From positions 69,031,446 to 69,095,445 of the forward strand of contig JAWZYU010000013.1 in assembly GCA_038380435.1 (NCBI GenBank): a DNA stretch of 64,000 nt, written 5' to 3'. Positions 35,367-47,235 of this stretch are shown here, in pieces. Both the position numbers and the translations under genes were made by a program. Each line of letters opens with the position of its first letter. Position 1 is the first letter of the stretch. The notes under the pieces were generated by a model. It was not told the origin of the DNA, did no database searches, and was given only the letters and a program-made list of their open reading frames with translations. Source of the DNA: Ryuthela nishihirai. Taxonomy: Eukaryota; Arthropoda; Arachnida; Araneae; Heptathelidae.

Positions 35367-36812
35367 GATTTAGAAGGTTGCATTTCCACGTAAATGTTTT
35401 ACGATTTGTCAGTTTTTTTTTTAGTTTGTTCAGTGTCAATAATCATCGAAATAATTGAAACCCGACTCAAAAATCTCATTCTTATCTCTAAAGGGCAGCG
35501 TATTTAACCTTTTTTTAAAAACGTTTTTAAAGTACATAAAAAAGATACAGTTGCTTTATGAGTATCATAGCAACGCTTGATTGAATATAATTGTCACTGT
35601 AAGGTGTTTTTGTTATTATAGCAAATATATTTCTGTTTTGATTAGTATGGTTCCATAATTCAAAAAAGTAAATTGCAAAGAACAGAAAGAACTGTACCAA
35701 TGTATAAGATGTAAATGTGAAAAAAATCATATTTCAGTAAAGGAAGAAAAGTACCCTGAACCAAATAAGGAATAAAACCTAAGAAGGTACAGTAATGACA
35801 TCTAGACTGAAAATATATTTTTTGCTACTGTTCAAGAAAGAATTAAGTAAAATTAAATCGCTGTGAAATAATAGCATTCAAGAATATTATCTTTGACATA
35901 TTTGATACCTTCTCTCCTTTAAATTTTTTGATGCAATCGTAAATAAAAATCTGACAAACATGTACATGCACACACACATATAATATACACTCACTCACTC
36001 AAGCACACATGCTCGCCCACCTGGGCCCATTGCGTCCAACCAGCCTTGGCTTTTTAGTCAATCAAACATGCCAGTCCTGATCTACTGTTAGTGCATTTGG
36101 CCGCTGCAGCTCAATTCTAACAAGATCCTGAACAAGAATATAGAAACGTGTTCGACAACTGTAAACATCTCAATTGGAATTTTAAAACACATACAACTTT
36201 AACATGGGTTTCAATTTTTAAAGGTAAAATTTTAATCTTTAATAATCCTTTTCTCTAGTAATGTCATCAGCGCATCAGTCGGAAGAGAGAAAAAGATGGT
36301 AAGAAAAATCACACCAGATGCTGAAACTGATTACCATGTGCAACAATTGTCAAACAGAATTGTCATTTATTTTCAAAACAAAATTAATTACGTTTTCTGT
36401 AGGAGGAGGTGAAGTACTTACCTTGCCTCTTCTGCTACCTGAACTCGACTTCTTCATATGAAGACCCGCATCCGACCAACAGTCAGGATATAAAATTACA
36501 CATGAAATAACCTGGTATAAATACGAAAATTTAGCTGAGGAAGATCTAATTAAACTAAGTAAGGGTTTTATATCGATAAAAGTTAAATATTAGAAAAAGA
36601 ATAATGAAATTCATTTTCTTTCAAATAAGACATTAGAGATTTACAACTTGCTATTAAAGTGTATGCAATCCATTGTGAAAAATATAGATGTGACAGACCA
36701 TACGTCCTCCTTTTTTTATCTCGTGTCCTCCCGGAAGTTTGGTGAGAAACATAAAATGTCTTCCTTATTGTATAAACTCATAACTTCTTTAAATAAAAAA
36801 TAAGGCATTCAT
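35367..36812. other. unassigned inner part of left arm
   Basis: AT-rich. 35201-36196 has no counterpart in the right arm; 36197-36812 does. No gene seen; short cactcactc-type repeats lie near 35970-36010. Confidence 0.5.
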
Positions 36813-37532
36813 TTTCTATATTTTCAATTTTAATTTCTTGAACCCACGGCTAGAATATAGTTTAGTGTTAGCCATAGAACAATATACTATAAATGCAAAT
36901 CGTGAATGCTAAATTAATTTTCTTATTGTAACAGTTATCATTTTCTGTAATCTCAATATGTGCAATTTACATATGAGGTAAAAAAAAATACTCGCTCTAG
37001 AAAATTACAAAATATTTTCCTTCCATTCATCGACAGTTGGAGCTATGAGAGTCGACAGCAGTTTTATTTCTTTATATGCAACATAAAACAACTGCGAAGG
37101 AATTAAGGAACTAATCGTAGTTTGTACAAGCCTCCTCATATATGAGCATACCTTAGTAAGACTAGAGTCATTGCTGAACACTTCCTCAGCTATAGTTAAG
37201 AAAAACACACAAAGTTTGCCTCATGCAATAGCAAATAGTTACTAATCACTATACCACTTAAGGACAAATAACCCTTGATTTCTCATTAAGTATGAATAAG
37301 AAACGGCACGTCATATATTTTGATATGTATTGAATAATTAGAATTTTGTCTTTTTTTTGACTAAACTATTAGTCGGTACTTGAAATAAAGGTTATTTTAT
37401 TTCACAAATTGAAAGCATATCCTTTCTTGTCCTCCAATTCTACCTTTTCTGTCCTTTGAGGACACTGGTATCTGGTAACCATATACGACGATGCAATTGT
37501 GAAGAAATAAAAAGAGATATTGTTCCCAAAAT

Positions 37533-37745
37533 TTGGGACGGTTTATTGAGAGTAATTTGAAATGGAATAACCACATAGACAACCTTCTAAACAGAATACG
37601 TTATATTTTCTTTCGATTCTATAAAATTAAAAGGGTTTTGAGTCTAAAATTTTTAAGGATACTATATCATGCTTTGGTTTATTCTAAGATACAATGCGAC
37701 AGATGCAGCTGGGGTGGGTTATATAAAAGTAAATTAATAAAGTTA
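37533..37745 (+). pseudogene. LINE reverse transcriptase C-terminal fragment
   Basis: Reads IESNLKWNNHIDNLLNRI, then a Tyr/Lys-rich stretch and LYHALVYSKIQ..CSWGG, the typical thumb region following the RT palm in CR1/Jockey-like non-LTR elements (xxLxWxxHIxxxxxKI ... YxxLVxxxxxYxxxxWGG). The upstream palm and downstream tail are missing. It is a different lineage from the minus-strand relic at 39821-41325. Confidence 0.65.
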
Positions 37746-38260
37746 TTATTAATGGTTTTTACCATGCACCTGTACTTGTTTTTTTTATATTTCTTTTCCA
37801 TTTTTTATTTAATATATAGTATAATACATCTGCAATAAATGATATGAAATCCTCAGAGATTATATTTATCAAAGATAACAAATTAGAATATATAAATAGC
37901 AATACATACATAATGTAAATACAGCACATGATATACGTATAACACATACACACACGAAGAAAAAAATACATATGTTCTTTAATATGAACAACCAAGGAGC
38001 TAGAATAAACTCATCCAGGTTATAATGTAATATTTATTGCATGTTTTTCAGAATTTAATAAAATGATAACAATTAAGAAATAAGCAAGAAAATTAAAAAA
38101 ATAAAATAAAATGCTTCCAGTAGCTTATTGAGTTAAGATCAATCTTCAGTAGAATTTAAATTTTTAAATTTTAATTTAACACCTTTACTTCTAGAATTTT
38201 CAATGTTTTGATTGTATTAAACTAGGATTCATGCGTAAGAAAATTAACGAATAATATATA

Positions 38261-39754
38261 CAGGGTGATTCAGAATTCATCATCAATATTTGGTGGGGAG
38301 GTAGGTAATAAGAAACGAAGGAGATTTCATATAGGAAAGCATGGGCGCATATGCCATGTAGTAGGGCAAAATGACCCCAGTTCAATGATGGAAAGAACAC
38401 ATAAGAAGGAAGTGGTAAGGAAAAAACATTTATTATCTTACATGTAACATTTCTTTGCATTGGTTGTACAGACTTACAAGAGGTGCTCGAACTGCCGACC
38501 ATGTGCTAGAATGCATGACTCACAACGGCGTTGCATGGACAGCCGGACCCTGTGGAAGATGCCTGGCATTTCCCGGATGTTTGAGGCAGCAACTGATATG
38601 CGTGCTACAAGATCCATAGCACTATCAACAGGGGTCTCGTACACCATGTTTTTCATAGCACCCCATACAAAGAAATCGATTGGAGATAAATCCGGTGAAC
38701 GTGGTGGCCAAGAAACCGGTCCACCGCGGCCAATCCATTGACCACCAAACTGTCTGCGTAGGTAAGCACGCACAGCATTTGCGAAATGTGCAGGAGCGTC
38801 GTCATGCTGGAACCACATTCGCCGGAGACTACCATCAGGAACCTCGTTCAGAAGATCTGGTAACCCAGTCTGAAGAAATGTTAGGTACTTGGCACCATCC
38901 AAACGGGATGGTAGTAAATACGGGCCCAACAAACAGTCACCGACAATCCCAGTCCACACATTGACAGCAAAACGTTGTTGCGCAGCTCCAGGTCTTGTAC
39001 CGTGTGGGTTCTGATGAGCCCACACATGCCAATTGTGTGTGTTGAAGACACCCTCTCGAGTGAACAACGCCTCATCGGTGAAAAGAACATACGTTGGGAA
39101 ATTAGGATCAATGGCTGTTCTCTGCATGAACCACTGACAAAAAATAACATGCTTGGGATGGTCGTCTGCTGCCAATAATTGCACTCTTTGCAGATGAAAC
39201 GGATGTAACCCTTCATCGTGTAATATCCGCCACGCTGTTGCTTGCGAAATTCCAAACTGCCTAGCCATACCTCGTGTGCTAGCACCAGGTTGTTCCTCGA
39301 TTTCCTGTAGGACAGCTTCCTCTACTGCTACTGTCCGTGCCGATCTGCGCCTCCCTTGATTAACATTACTAGCAGCAAACGATCCTGTTTCACGCAGTTG
39401 GCGATGAATACGTGAAAACATTTGATGCTGTGGCACACGGCGGTTTGGGAAGCACGCTGCATACAATTGCCTGGCTCGAAGACATCTTTCTCCTGACGCA
39501 CCGTAAGTTACATGCATATCTGCACATTCATTCCATGTATACCGGTTCATGTTACTTCTGCAAATTCACCTTGTCGAATGACAACTGACTGCACGCGTCA
39601 AACAGCTGTGCTTCTGTATGAGAGGTGTGTACACACAGCGCCCTCTACACCACCATGAGTTCGTCTGCCCCCATACTTTCCTATTTGAAATCTCTTTCTT
39701 TTCTTATTCCCTTCCTCCCCACTAAATATTGATGATGAATTCTGAATCACCCTG
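38261..39754 (-). mobile_element. complete DD41D mariner-type DNA transposon
   Basis: A 1494-bp element with TA at both borders (38259-38260 and 39755-39756). Terminal inverted repeats of about 90 bp both start cagggtgattcagaattc and extend, with few mismatches, to cataggaaagcatggg (left) and its inverted partner near 39665-39754. It encodes one uninterrupted transposase (38474-39550) on the minus strand. The presence of TA duplications, both repeats and an open frame make it the most likely active element here. Confidence 0.94.
38474..39550 (-). CDS. DD41D Tc1/mariner-superfamily transposase, intact
   Basis: 358 codons. Residues about 15-58 form an N-terminal helix-turn-helix of the DUF4817 type (FPNRRVPQHQMFSRIHRQLR). 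Residues about 70-125 form a second helix-turn-helix (STRGMARQFGISQATAWRIL). The catalytic domain has D159 in LFTDEALF, D250 in FQHDDAPAH and D292 in SPDLSPIDFF. There are 41 residues between the second and third aspartates, so DD41D, a spacing reported for some IS630-Tc1-mariner lineages (rosa/VISITOR-like). It cuts and rejoins DNA at the element's terminal repeats, acting in the nucleus. Start chosen at the first ATG after the left repeat; no intron is needed. The reading frame is free of stops, unlike every other transposase in the window. Confidence 0.93.
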   Translation of the reverse strand: MNRYTWNECADMHVTYGASGERCLRARQLYAACFPNRRVPQHQMFSRIHRQLRETGSFAASNVNQGRRRSARTVAVEEAVLQEIEEQPGASTRGMARQFGISQATAWRILHDEGLHPFHLQRVQLLAADDHPKHVIFCQWFMQRTAIDPNFPTYVLFTDEALFTREGVFNTHNWHVWAHQNPHGTRPGAAQQRFAVNVWTGIVGDCLLGPYLLPSRLDGAKYLTFLQTGLPDLLNEVPDGSLRRMWFQHDDAPAHFANAVRAYLRRQFGGQWIGRGGPVSWPPRSPDLSPIDFFVWGAMKNMVYETPVDSAMDLVARISVAASNIREMPGIFHRVRLSMQRRCESCILAHGRQFEHLL

Positions 39755-39820
39755 TATATATATAATTTTCTCAAAGGTAATAATATAAAACTGCGATATA
39801 ATGAAGTTATATTGGAATAA

Positions 39821-41325
39821 TTATTTTTTGATAAATTCCGAATTAGTCGATTTTTTTGCAAAACATAAAGATTGCAAATTAGGTTTACAATCCACTCCCC
39901 AACAATAAATACCGTATAATAAAGTCGCTTGTACCCATGCAAAATAAAGAAAACGAAGGAAGTTGATCTCTACAAAAATTTCAGAACATAAAATGTATAT
40001 AAAATTTGTTTTAAGTTTTTTACATTTATTGTAAATATGCGTTTTCCATATCGAATTAGAATCAATCGTTATACCCAAATAATTATAACTTTCAGTTATA
40101 TTGATAATTTCGCAATTTCAATTGTTATTATCACAATTAAGTTTGTGAAACTGTATTACCAAATTTAGTAAATTAAAGTTCATTAAGTTAAATAATATAT
40201 ATATTTGATTTTCTTTACATTTAAATCTAATTCATTCTTCATAAACCAATCACGAATAACCTTTAAATCTGAGTTATTGTTATTAAACAATATATCGGAG
40301 TTTTCTGCTTCAAATATCAAAGTTGCGTCATCATCAAAAGAAACAATATTCGTTTTAGTTGTTAGTTTACAAAAAACGTTTATAAAAACCAAGAACAATA
40401 AAGTACCTAAAATCGATCCTTGTGGAACACCGCGTTTAATATAAGAAGTGTCACTTTTTATGTTATTAATTAATATATATTACTCTCTTTTTTCAATATA
40501 AGATTTTAGCCAATTATAAGCCAAACCTCTAAATCCATAATAATATATTTTTTTAAACGCATTTCATGATTTATATAATCAAAAGTTTCTTAATATCAAG
40601 AAATATTGTTAAAACCTTTTTATTATTGTTTATTCATTTGTAAACTAATTCATTAAGTTTCAAGAGATCATGTCCAGTATTTGTTTTTTCGCGAAATCCA
40701 TACTTGGCAAAGAATTGTAAATTATCTAAGTAACTCAAAATTCTTTTTTTTTTTTTGCAATTTTTTTAAATAACTTTCGAAAATAATGCTAATATTGCTA
40801 TTGGTTTATAATTACTATAATAATTCTAATTACCCCCTTTAAAAATTGGTCGAATTATTGATTTTTTTTAAAAAATCTCCAATGAAATTTACAGTTTCGA
40901 TTGCTAAATTTATAATGTAAAAAATCAAGCCTAAATTACATTCCGATATAATTTTCAACATATCTACAGATATACCTACATAACTTAGTGCTTTTTTGTT
41001 GTTCAAATTTGATATGATATTTAAAACTTCATCATTATCATTTCGTTCAAAATATATTGATTTCAAAAATGTACTTTGTTCATTTAAAGATCTTATTGAT
41101 CCGTGATTTATTTCTGATAATATATATTTTTCAATTGCGACATTAATAAAATATTCCTTAAATTCATTTACCATTGTTTGAGTTTTTTTTTTCATTAGGA
41201 TAAATATTATCTACTGTTGAAACCCTGTAATTTCATTAACTAATTTCAATTGCTTTCTACGATCATTATTACAGTTATCAAAACGTTTTCTATAATAATT
41301 TTGTTTCACCGATTTTACAATTATT
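39821..41325 (-). pseudogene. CR1/Jockey-like LINE, RT region, decayed
   Basis: Minus-strand fragments in order: a linker with RRKQLKLVNEITGF, then a block with NLNNKKALSYVGISVDMLKI (40839-41195), then YGFREKTNTGHDLLKLNELV and LTIFLDIKK near 40600-40700, then RGVPQGSILGTLLFLVFIN near 40380-40440, then SFDDDATLIF (the YADD position reads FDDD), and the thumb region down to 39821. This is the full RT core of a non-LTR retrotransposon. Frames change several times, so it is dead. The endonuclease is not seen. Confidence 0.85.
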
Positions 41326-41459
41326 TAACGTTTTTATTATATATTACAAACTTATTTACATAACATACAACTAAAGGATATTTTTTGGCTCCTATATACA
41401 GTATTCCTTGTTTTGATAAATCTTTTCCCCAATCTTGAATGCGCGCATAGAGCTGCTTC

Positions 41460-41650
41460 TGTCGTGCCCACATTTGTTTTATCATGTGGACACGACTTTT
41501 GACGTGGAGGGTAATGGTCACCTTTATCCTCGTTCAGATAGTGCCTTTCCATTTTGCCTCCATTTTTGTGTCCAGATCAACGAAGAGGAACTCGGCCGCA
41601 GGTCAAGAACTTAGCAGATTGAGCCTGAAACCCCAGATGGCAGAGAATGA
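41460..41650. repeat. repeat D with terminal hairpin, copy 1
   Basis: About 190 bp closely matching 53766-53953. It starts with a stem-loop: gtcgtgcccaca pairs with tgtggacacgac (11 of 12) across a 12-base loop. It ends at cagatggcagag, about 10 bp before the inner end of the palindrome 2 right arm (41661). Both copies have an overlapping open frame starting MWTRLL, but no family is recognised. Confidence 0.75.
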
Positions 41651-41661
41651 TGAACCCCAGA

Positions 41662-42273
41662 TGAATGCCTTATTTTTAATTTAAAAAAGTTATGAGTTTA
41701 TACAAAAAAGAAGACATTTTATGTTTCTCACCAAACTTCCGGGAGCACACGAGATAAAAAAGGAGAACCTATGGTCTGTCACATCTATATTTTTCGCAAT
41801 GGATTGCATACACTTAATAGCAAGTTCTAAATCTTTTATGTCTTATTTGAAAGAAAATGAATTTCATTATTCTTTTTCTAATATTTAACTTTAATTGATA
41901 TAAAACCCTTACTTAGTTTAATTAGATCTTCCTCAGCTAAATTTTCGTATTTATACCAGGTTATTTCATGTGTAATTTTATATCCTGACTGTTGGTCGGA
42001 TGCGGATCTTCATATGAAGAAGTCGAGTTCAGGTAGCAGAAGAGGCAAGGTAAGTACTTCACCTCCTCCTACAGAAAACGTAATTAATTTTGTTTTGAAA
42101 ACAAATGACAATTCTGCTTGACAATTGTTGCACGTGGTAATCAGTTTCAGCATCTGGTGTGATTTGTTTTACCATCTTTTTCTCTCTTCCGACTGATGCG
42201 CTGATGACATTACTAGAGAAAAGGATTATTAAAGATTAAAACTGTACCTTTAAAATTTGAAACCCATGTTAAA
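41662..42273. other. unassigned inner part of right arm
   Basis: Mirror of 36197-36812. No gene recognised. Confidence 0.5.
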
Positions 42274-43538
42274 GTCATACGAACAGTTGAGATTAGGTGG
42301 TTCTGCTTGGAAATTGTTCAGCGAAGGCTGAAAACGGTTCAGCGAATGCCTGGTACACACCGTCGGCAGGTTTATCGCCATTTCGATGCTTTTGACAGAG
42401 GAAAAATTATAGGCCTATGTGAAGTTCGATGGACTACATATCGTGTATCTCCCCATGTTCATCGGGATACATGAACTGTTGGACGCTGTTGGCCACAGTG
42501 CTGAAATGAAGGTTCTAGCCTGTGTCACAGAGGGAGTGGTGCCATCTGATAGACGTCAGCATGGCTCGATAGGCGCATTGTTTGGCATGCTCGTTCGTCA
42601 CCACAGATCACTGCAGGCGATATTTGACGGACTCTGTCAGCAGCCATGGACGTCCCCATAATGAAATGGAATGGTAAACCGAAGATTGTATGAGGCACAC
42701 CTGCACTCTACGTTACTGATACGTTGACTGCCATTGATTGCAAACCATCGCAGCTCTCGTCTGGCTTGGTGCCGAAGTCGTGAGAACTGGACTCACGAAT
42801 GGAATCCTGTTTCAGTCTGGGTGCTGACGATCGACAGGTCCGTGTATGGTGACAATCTGGCGAGAGGAAGGATTCAGCTTTTGTTCGTGATTGGCACACC
42901 ACCTGTCAGCCAGGCATAATGGTATGGGCTGCTATTGGATATGAGAGCAGGTCATCTCTTGTCCGCATCATGGGAACACTGACAGCTGCACGATATGTTA
43001 GTGTGGTTCTGCGCTAATGTATCATGCAGCTGTCAGTGATCCGTTTTCTAACAATTCCTGGGAGGCAAGCAGAAGCCCATTTTCCACCATGACAATGCCC
43101 GTGTACACATGCAAGGGTCTCCAGACAATGTTTGCAACATGTTCAAGCGTTGCCATGGCCAGCACTATTTCCAGATTTATCCCCAATAGAAAATTTGTGG
43201 GACCACATTGGACGACGTGTGCAATCCTGACACCTGCCGTCACGGAATCTCGATGAATTATGGAAGCAAAGCAACGCTTCTTGGTGTGCAATTCCTCAAG
43301 ACCATATACATTGACTGTATGACTCCATGCAACGCCGTATTGCTGCTAGTATTGCCGTTCACGGCGGTGCAACCACCTACTGAGGCAGTCATATTGTGCT
43401 GTATTATCTCATCTTTTAACCGCTGTAAGTGGCTGGAAATTAAATCATGGTATGTCAATATATATTGCTTTGTGTGTGCTACATTTCACCCCTATCCACT
43501 CACTCCTTCTGGGTGGGGCAATTTAAATGTCGTGCAGT
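42274..43538 (+). pseudogene. Tc1-type transposon, right-arm copy, 5'-truncated
   Basis: Mirror of the left-arm Tc1 relic, read on the plus strand. Coding traces run from the N-terminal helix-turn-helix (about 42335-42420) through CQPGIMVWAAIGYESRSSLV (about 42900-42960), HHDNARVH (about 43086) and PDLSPIENLWDHI-type sequence (about 43160-43215) in shifting frames. The 5' terminal repeat and about 0.17 kb next to it are gone with the arm-specific deletion. The block around the first catalytic Asp (about 42805) is deleted in frame, so it is inactive. Confidence 0.82.
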
Positions 43539-44205
43539 GTATTTTTACTCATTTTACTTAATTTTTTCTCACAATTCCCAGCAAAATCAGAAGCTTAAAT
43601 TATAAGTGATCCCATCAAAGCCAGAAACCATTTGTGCTATTTCAAGCATAAGCACTCCTGAAATCAGGAAGGTTCAGCATTACAGCCTCAAACCAAAAGT
43701 GTACTATATACTGTATATAAGCCAGCAGTAGGTTACTCCGAAAGAGCTTAAATGATATTTCGCGAAAAGTAAAATTCTAAACTCAGAAAGATACTCAACC
43801 CGAAGGAGCACAACAAAATAAAGGTGATAATCCGCAATATAAAATAATGATACCCTGCGTGGAAAATTTCTCGCATTCAGTGAAGACAACTTTAAAAAAT
43901 GAATTTAATTTTCGCATTTAATATGAGTAGTAATATAAAAAAATTTAGTGCTTACGATAGAGATAAATCATCATTAACTCTGGTGGTATACTGAATGCAA
44001 ATATAGGATCCGTAAATTATACTGCAATGGTACGACGGCTAATCAGCAGAATATATCAAACGGCCACAGAAAGAATAGTGGAACATCAAAAAGACGTTAA
44101 TAAGAGTAATCCATTTACAGGTTTAACAAAAAATAAAACAGAAAACAAGTTAGAAATAACAAATTTACCCTTCAAAATAGTAGCAGGTCCCCCAACAAAA
44201 CTTCA
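43539..44205. other. unassigned segment of right arm
   Basis: Mirror of about 33240-33904. Contains the 67-codon frame 44027-44230, which differs from its left-arm partner by a few residues. No domain recognised. Confidence 0.4.
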
Positions 44206-44315
44206 ATTAAATTATCTCGAAAATATATAAATTAATTTAAATAAAAAAGAGTGTGCTCTAATTAAATTATCTCGAAAATATATAAATTAATTTAAATAAA
44301 AAAGAGTGTGCTCTA
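44206..44315. repeat. 55-bp tandem duplication, right arm only
   Basis: Two identical 55-bp copies (44206-44260 and 44261-44315), each starting attaaattatctcgaaa. The left arm has one copy ending near 33240. Confidence 0.95.
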
Positions 44316-44847
44316 CCCCCTTCTAGCAGCTTGGAAAGTTTTATTACGCAAGCAAGAGCCAGCCTAACAACAACACTGGTAGAGGGCCAGAAGTACATAA
44401 CCATGTGCACTAACCCTCGACTTTGCAATAGGAGTCACACAAGAGTTGGAGAGAAACACTTCGCAGAATCCTTTTTACCTTTCGATTTATGTGGTATTAC
44501 ATCCTCTTTTTAAATTTCGAAGATATAAGTTTAATGTATAACTGATTGCCCCATTACATAAGCAATCTGCAATAGTGCTCAGAATGCATCAAAAGAAGAA
44601 GCAGTTGGGAGCCCATACCACCGCAATGAAGGTGACGTCATCTCTGCATAGTTGTAAACCGAGTGTTAAGAGCTGGCGGAACACCAAAAACAACTTTGAG
44701 TAAGCACAAAATTGAGATTCATACGGCACCCAAGGGATAACATCACTTCCTCATGTGCATATAACGAGGACAGATATCTGTCAGAAAACTAACAGCTACA
44801 GCAAGATGAGTGTGTGATCAAGTAATTAACATCACTACAACTTAGAA
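44316..44847. other. unassigned segment of right arm
   Basis: Mirror of about 32650-33185. No gene or repeat recognised. Confidence 0.4.
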
Positions 44848-45220
44848 GTCGGGGTGGCTCAATAGGTAGCGGGCCAGACTCGTAATCTGCAGTTCCCAGG
44901 TTCGAGTCCCAGCTGGGTGAGTGTTAAGATTTATCTGCGCAAAACTCCCCGCCATGCACACGTCAGTTAGGGACACCGATGGGCTTGAAAAGGCCGCTGT
45001 CCACGGGATGGGACGCTAAGCTGTGACCCAGTGAGCAGGAGAGACATACCCTGTGCACGTTTAAGAACACGCTGGATGGCCTTGACGGGAGGCTACTATC
45101 TGTCTCCCAACAGCTGTTCCAGTGGGTCCCCTCCCCCAAAATTCTCTGAGCCTTCGGGGTCCTTATGACCTGGCCATTTAGCCCATTGTGTGCCAAAAGA
45201 AGTGCCATTCAGAGGTAAAA
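44848..45220 (+). repeat. SINE-B, right arm
   Basis: Mirror of 32280-32645. The head has ggtggctcaataggtagcgg and ggttcgagtccc; the anticodon position reads CGT rather than CAT. Confidence 0.88.
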
Positions 45221-46340
45221 CAACCCAATTTAAGTACTGGGAAATTGACTTGTTCACGATCATTGTGAAATGAATAGAATTACGCCTCCCAGTACGAAAA
45301 GAAGTATATTACTTACATAGTATCAGAACCTAGAGGTTCGAAATTTATCGTAAGCAGATTTCAGTATGTCCACTAATGACATAATGGTGCATTCAGGTAC
45401 TATAGTATTTTAATTACAGCATAATCATGATATTGAAATATAATTATAGTAAGTTGCTGTAAGTTTCCTAAATATTAGAAAACAATGCGTTTAACACTTC
45501 GCTGCATGAAATGGCAATTACTCGATGGCTTAACTGATAAACTTGGAGACTTTTCCTCATCAGCTCACATAGCTTGAATGCTGATTTTGACATTAGAGAT
45601 ATTCACTTAATGAGGTGGAATTCTCTCCTTTTCTGCGCAGATATAACTTTACAGACCACCGAATTCGACTGGAGGAGAAGCCAAAATTCGACTAATCCCT
45701 GCCTACATACTCTGCTTCTCCACATAGGTGGACCCTGTTCCTTAGATTTTCCAAGAGAGAGCTATAGTATTTCCATTCGAACTTGACAGTAGGAGAAAAT
45801 GGACTATTCCAGTTTTAGGGGTGGCAGGCTCAAGCACTTAGTGTCTGTCCTTGGGTTAACCGTAAGACAGCCAGTCTTAATGGTTTTGTAGCTCACTGCG
45901 GAATCCCCGGTGAGTGGTGTGTATGGAGGGGAGGGGGAGGTGGAGGGATGAAGGGGGACAACAGAAGAGGATTAGTGTCCGCAATCACAACTTGTTATCC
46001 TGACAATCTGGAATCGTTTGTTTTCTTTCCGTATTACTGTTCTTACAAGCTATAGTCAGAACCTTTGAGGAAGGAGGTTGCATTTAAAATTTTAACTGGA
46101 GTATTTTTGAAAACCATACTTTTTTTCCATTTCTACAGTAGGCAAATAATTATCCAGAATTAATCGGTGCTAAGCATGAGAATTCCAAAATAAATGAAAT
46201 ACTTTATTTGGAAAGTTTTTATTGTTAATTTTTTTAAAAATGTATTACAATAAAAAGAAAAATATTATCAAATTTTTAATTTTAAAATAATGTTTTACTG
46301 TTTAATCGCAATGCCCAGAAATAAATAATAATAAAAATTA
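45221..46340. other. right-arm segment with nested inverted repeat
   Basis: 45780-46185 is the mirror of the nested inverted repeat arm at 31345-31745. The rest has no recognisable feature. Confidence 0.5.
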
Positions 46341-46344
46341 AAAA

Positions 46345-46700
46345 ATTTCCCACAAACAGCTGCTTACCAGAGCGGTCTCCAGTTCATTTGTTAGAGGCCC
46401 GCCCAGACCAGCGTTGAGATTTACCTTCGCAAAGCTCACTTCCCTGCCCTCGGTCAGTAGGTGACACAGATGGACTTGGAAAGGATCCGTCGGATGAGAC
46501 TTTAAGCCGCAAACCCATGTGTAGGATAGCCAAATCCTGTGCACGTTAAAGAACATGTCGTATGGCCTTGACAGGAGGTTACCATCTGTGTCCTAACGGT
46601 TGTCCAATGAGTCCTCAACCATCTCTGAACACTTGGAGTTCTTGTACTTGGCTATTTAGAAAAGTGTGTGCAAAAAAAAAAAGCCGCTCACAGGTAAAGC
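46345..46700 (+). repeat. SINE-B, diverged, right arm
   Basis: Mirror of 30830-31142; body blocks gcgttgagatttacc, ggtcagtaggtgacacaga and tgcacgttaaagaaca are present. Confidence 0.8.
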
Positions 46701-47104
46701 AGCACCGTACTATGGTATTACACCAATCTCTTTTTTATCCTCAGAAGATTAATCATTTCCATTTGAATTTCATTATCTTTATTTAACTAAGACAAGGAAC
46801 ACAATGCTCCTTAATGTCATACAAAGACATTGTTCGCTGCAAAATGAATAATTTCAGGGATTGAATGTTACCAGTTACAGCTGGGTAACAAATAAATTAA
46901 TTGCAAAAAAATAGTACTAGAGTAAATTAGAAGACTAATACATCGCATCTGGCATCTCGACTGGTTTTCAGAGAAAGTGAATTTGTCATTTCTCTGTATC
47001 CTCTGTCGGTGAAAATTCGAAGAAATGGGTGATTCAGAAAAATCCAATCGCATTGTTTCGTTACTATTTACCTAACAAAGCATTTTTTTTCTCTGAACAG
47101 AAGA
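46701..47104. other. unassigned segment of right arm
   Basis: Mirror of about 30425-30830. The 61-codon frame at 46868-47053 matches the left-arm frame but shows no domain. Confidence 0.4.
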
Positions 47105-47235
47105 CCCTCCTTCTGATCGAGTGCAGGTTGGGGGGTTTACTGGAAATGAATTTCAACGCCAGCACATTTCGTATTCGAACCTGGGAACTGCAGATTATAA
47201 GCGTAGCTTGTTACCGACTGTGTCAACCTGTGCCT
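47105..47235 (-). repeat. SINE-B fragment, right arm
   Basis: Mirror of 30295-30425. Confidence 0.7.

Larger units (their letters stand above)
28071..36812 (+). repeat. palindrome 2, left arm
   Basis: Reverse complement of 41661-49456. Paired positions add to about 77520-77528 outside, 77445-77500 in the middle, and about 78470 inside. The last shift is caused by about 995 bp (35201-36196) missing from the right arm. In a 172-bp sample (32284-32455) I count about 7 differences. The outer end is inside the MITE hairpin. Contents: SINE-A, four SINE-B copies, a Tc1 relic and a nested inverted repeat. Confidence 0.93.
36813..41660. repeat. palindrome 2 spacer
   Basis: The 4848-bp unpaired centre. 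It holds two LINE fragments facing each other, a complete DD41D mariner-type element between them, and a copy of repeat D at its right edge. 36813-37500 and 37760-38260 are AT-rich without recognisable features. Confidence 0.85.
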
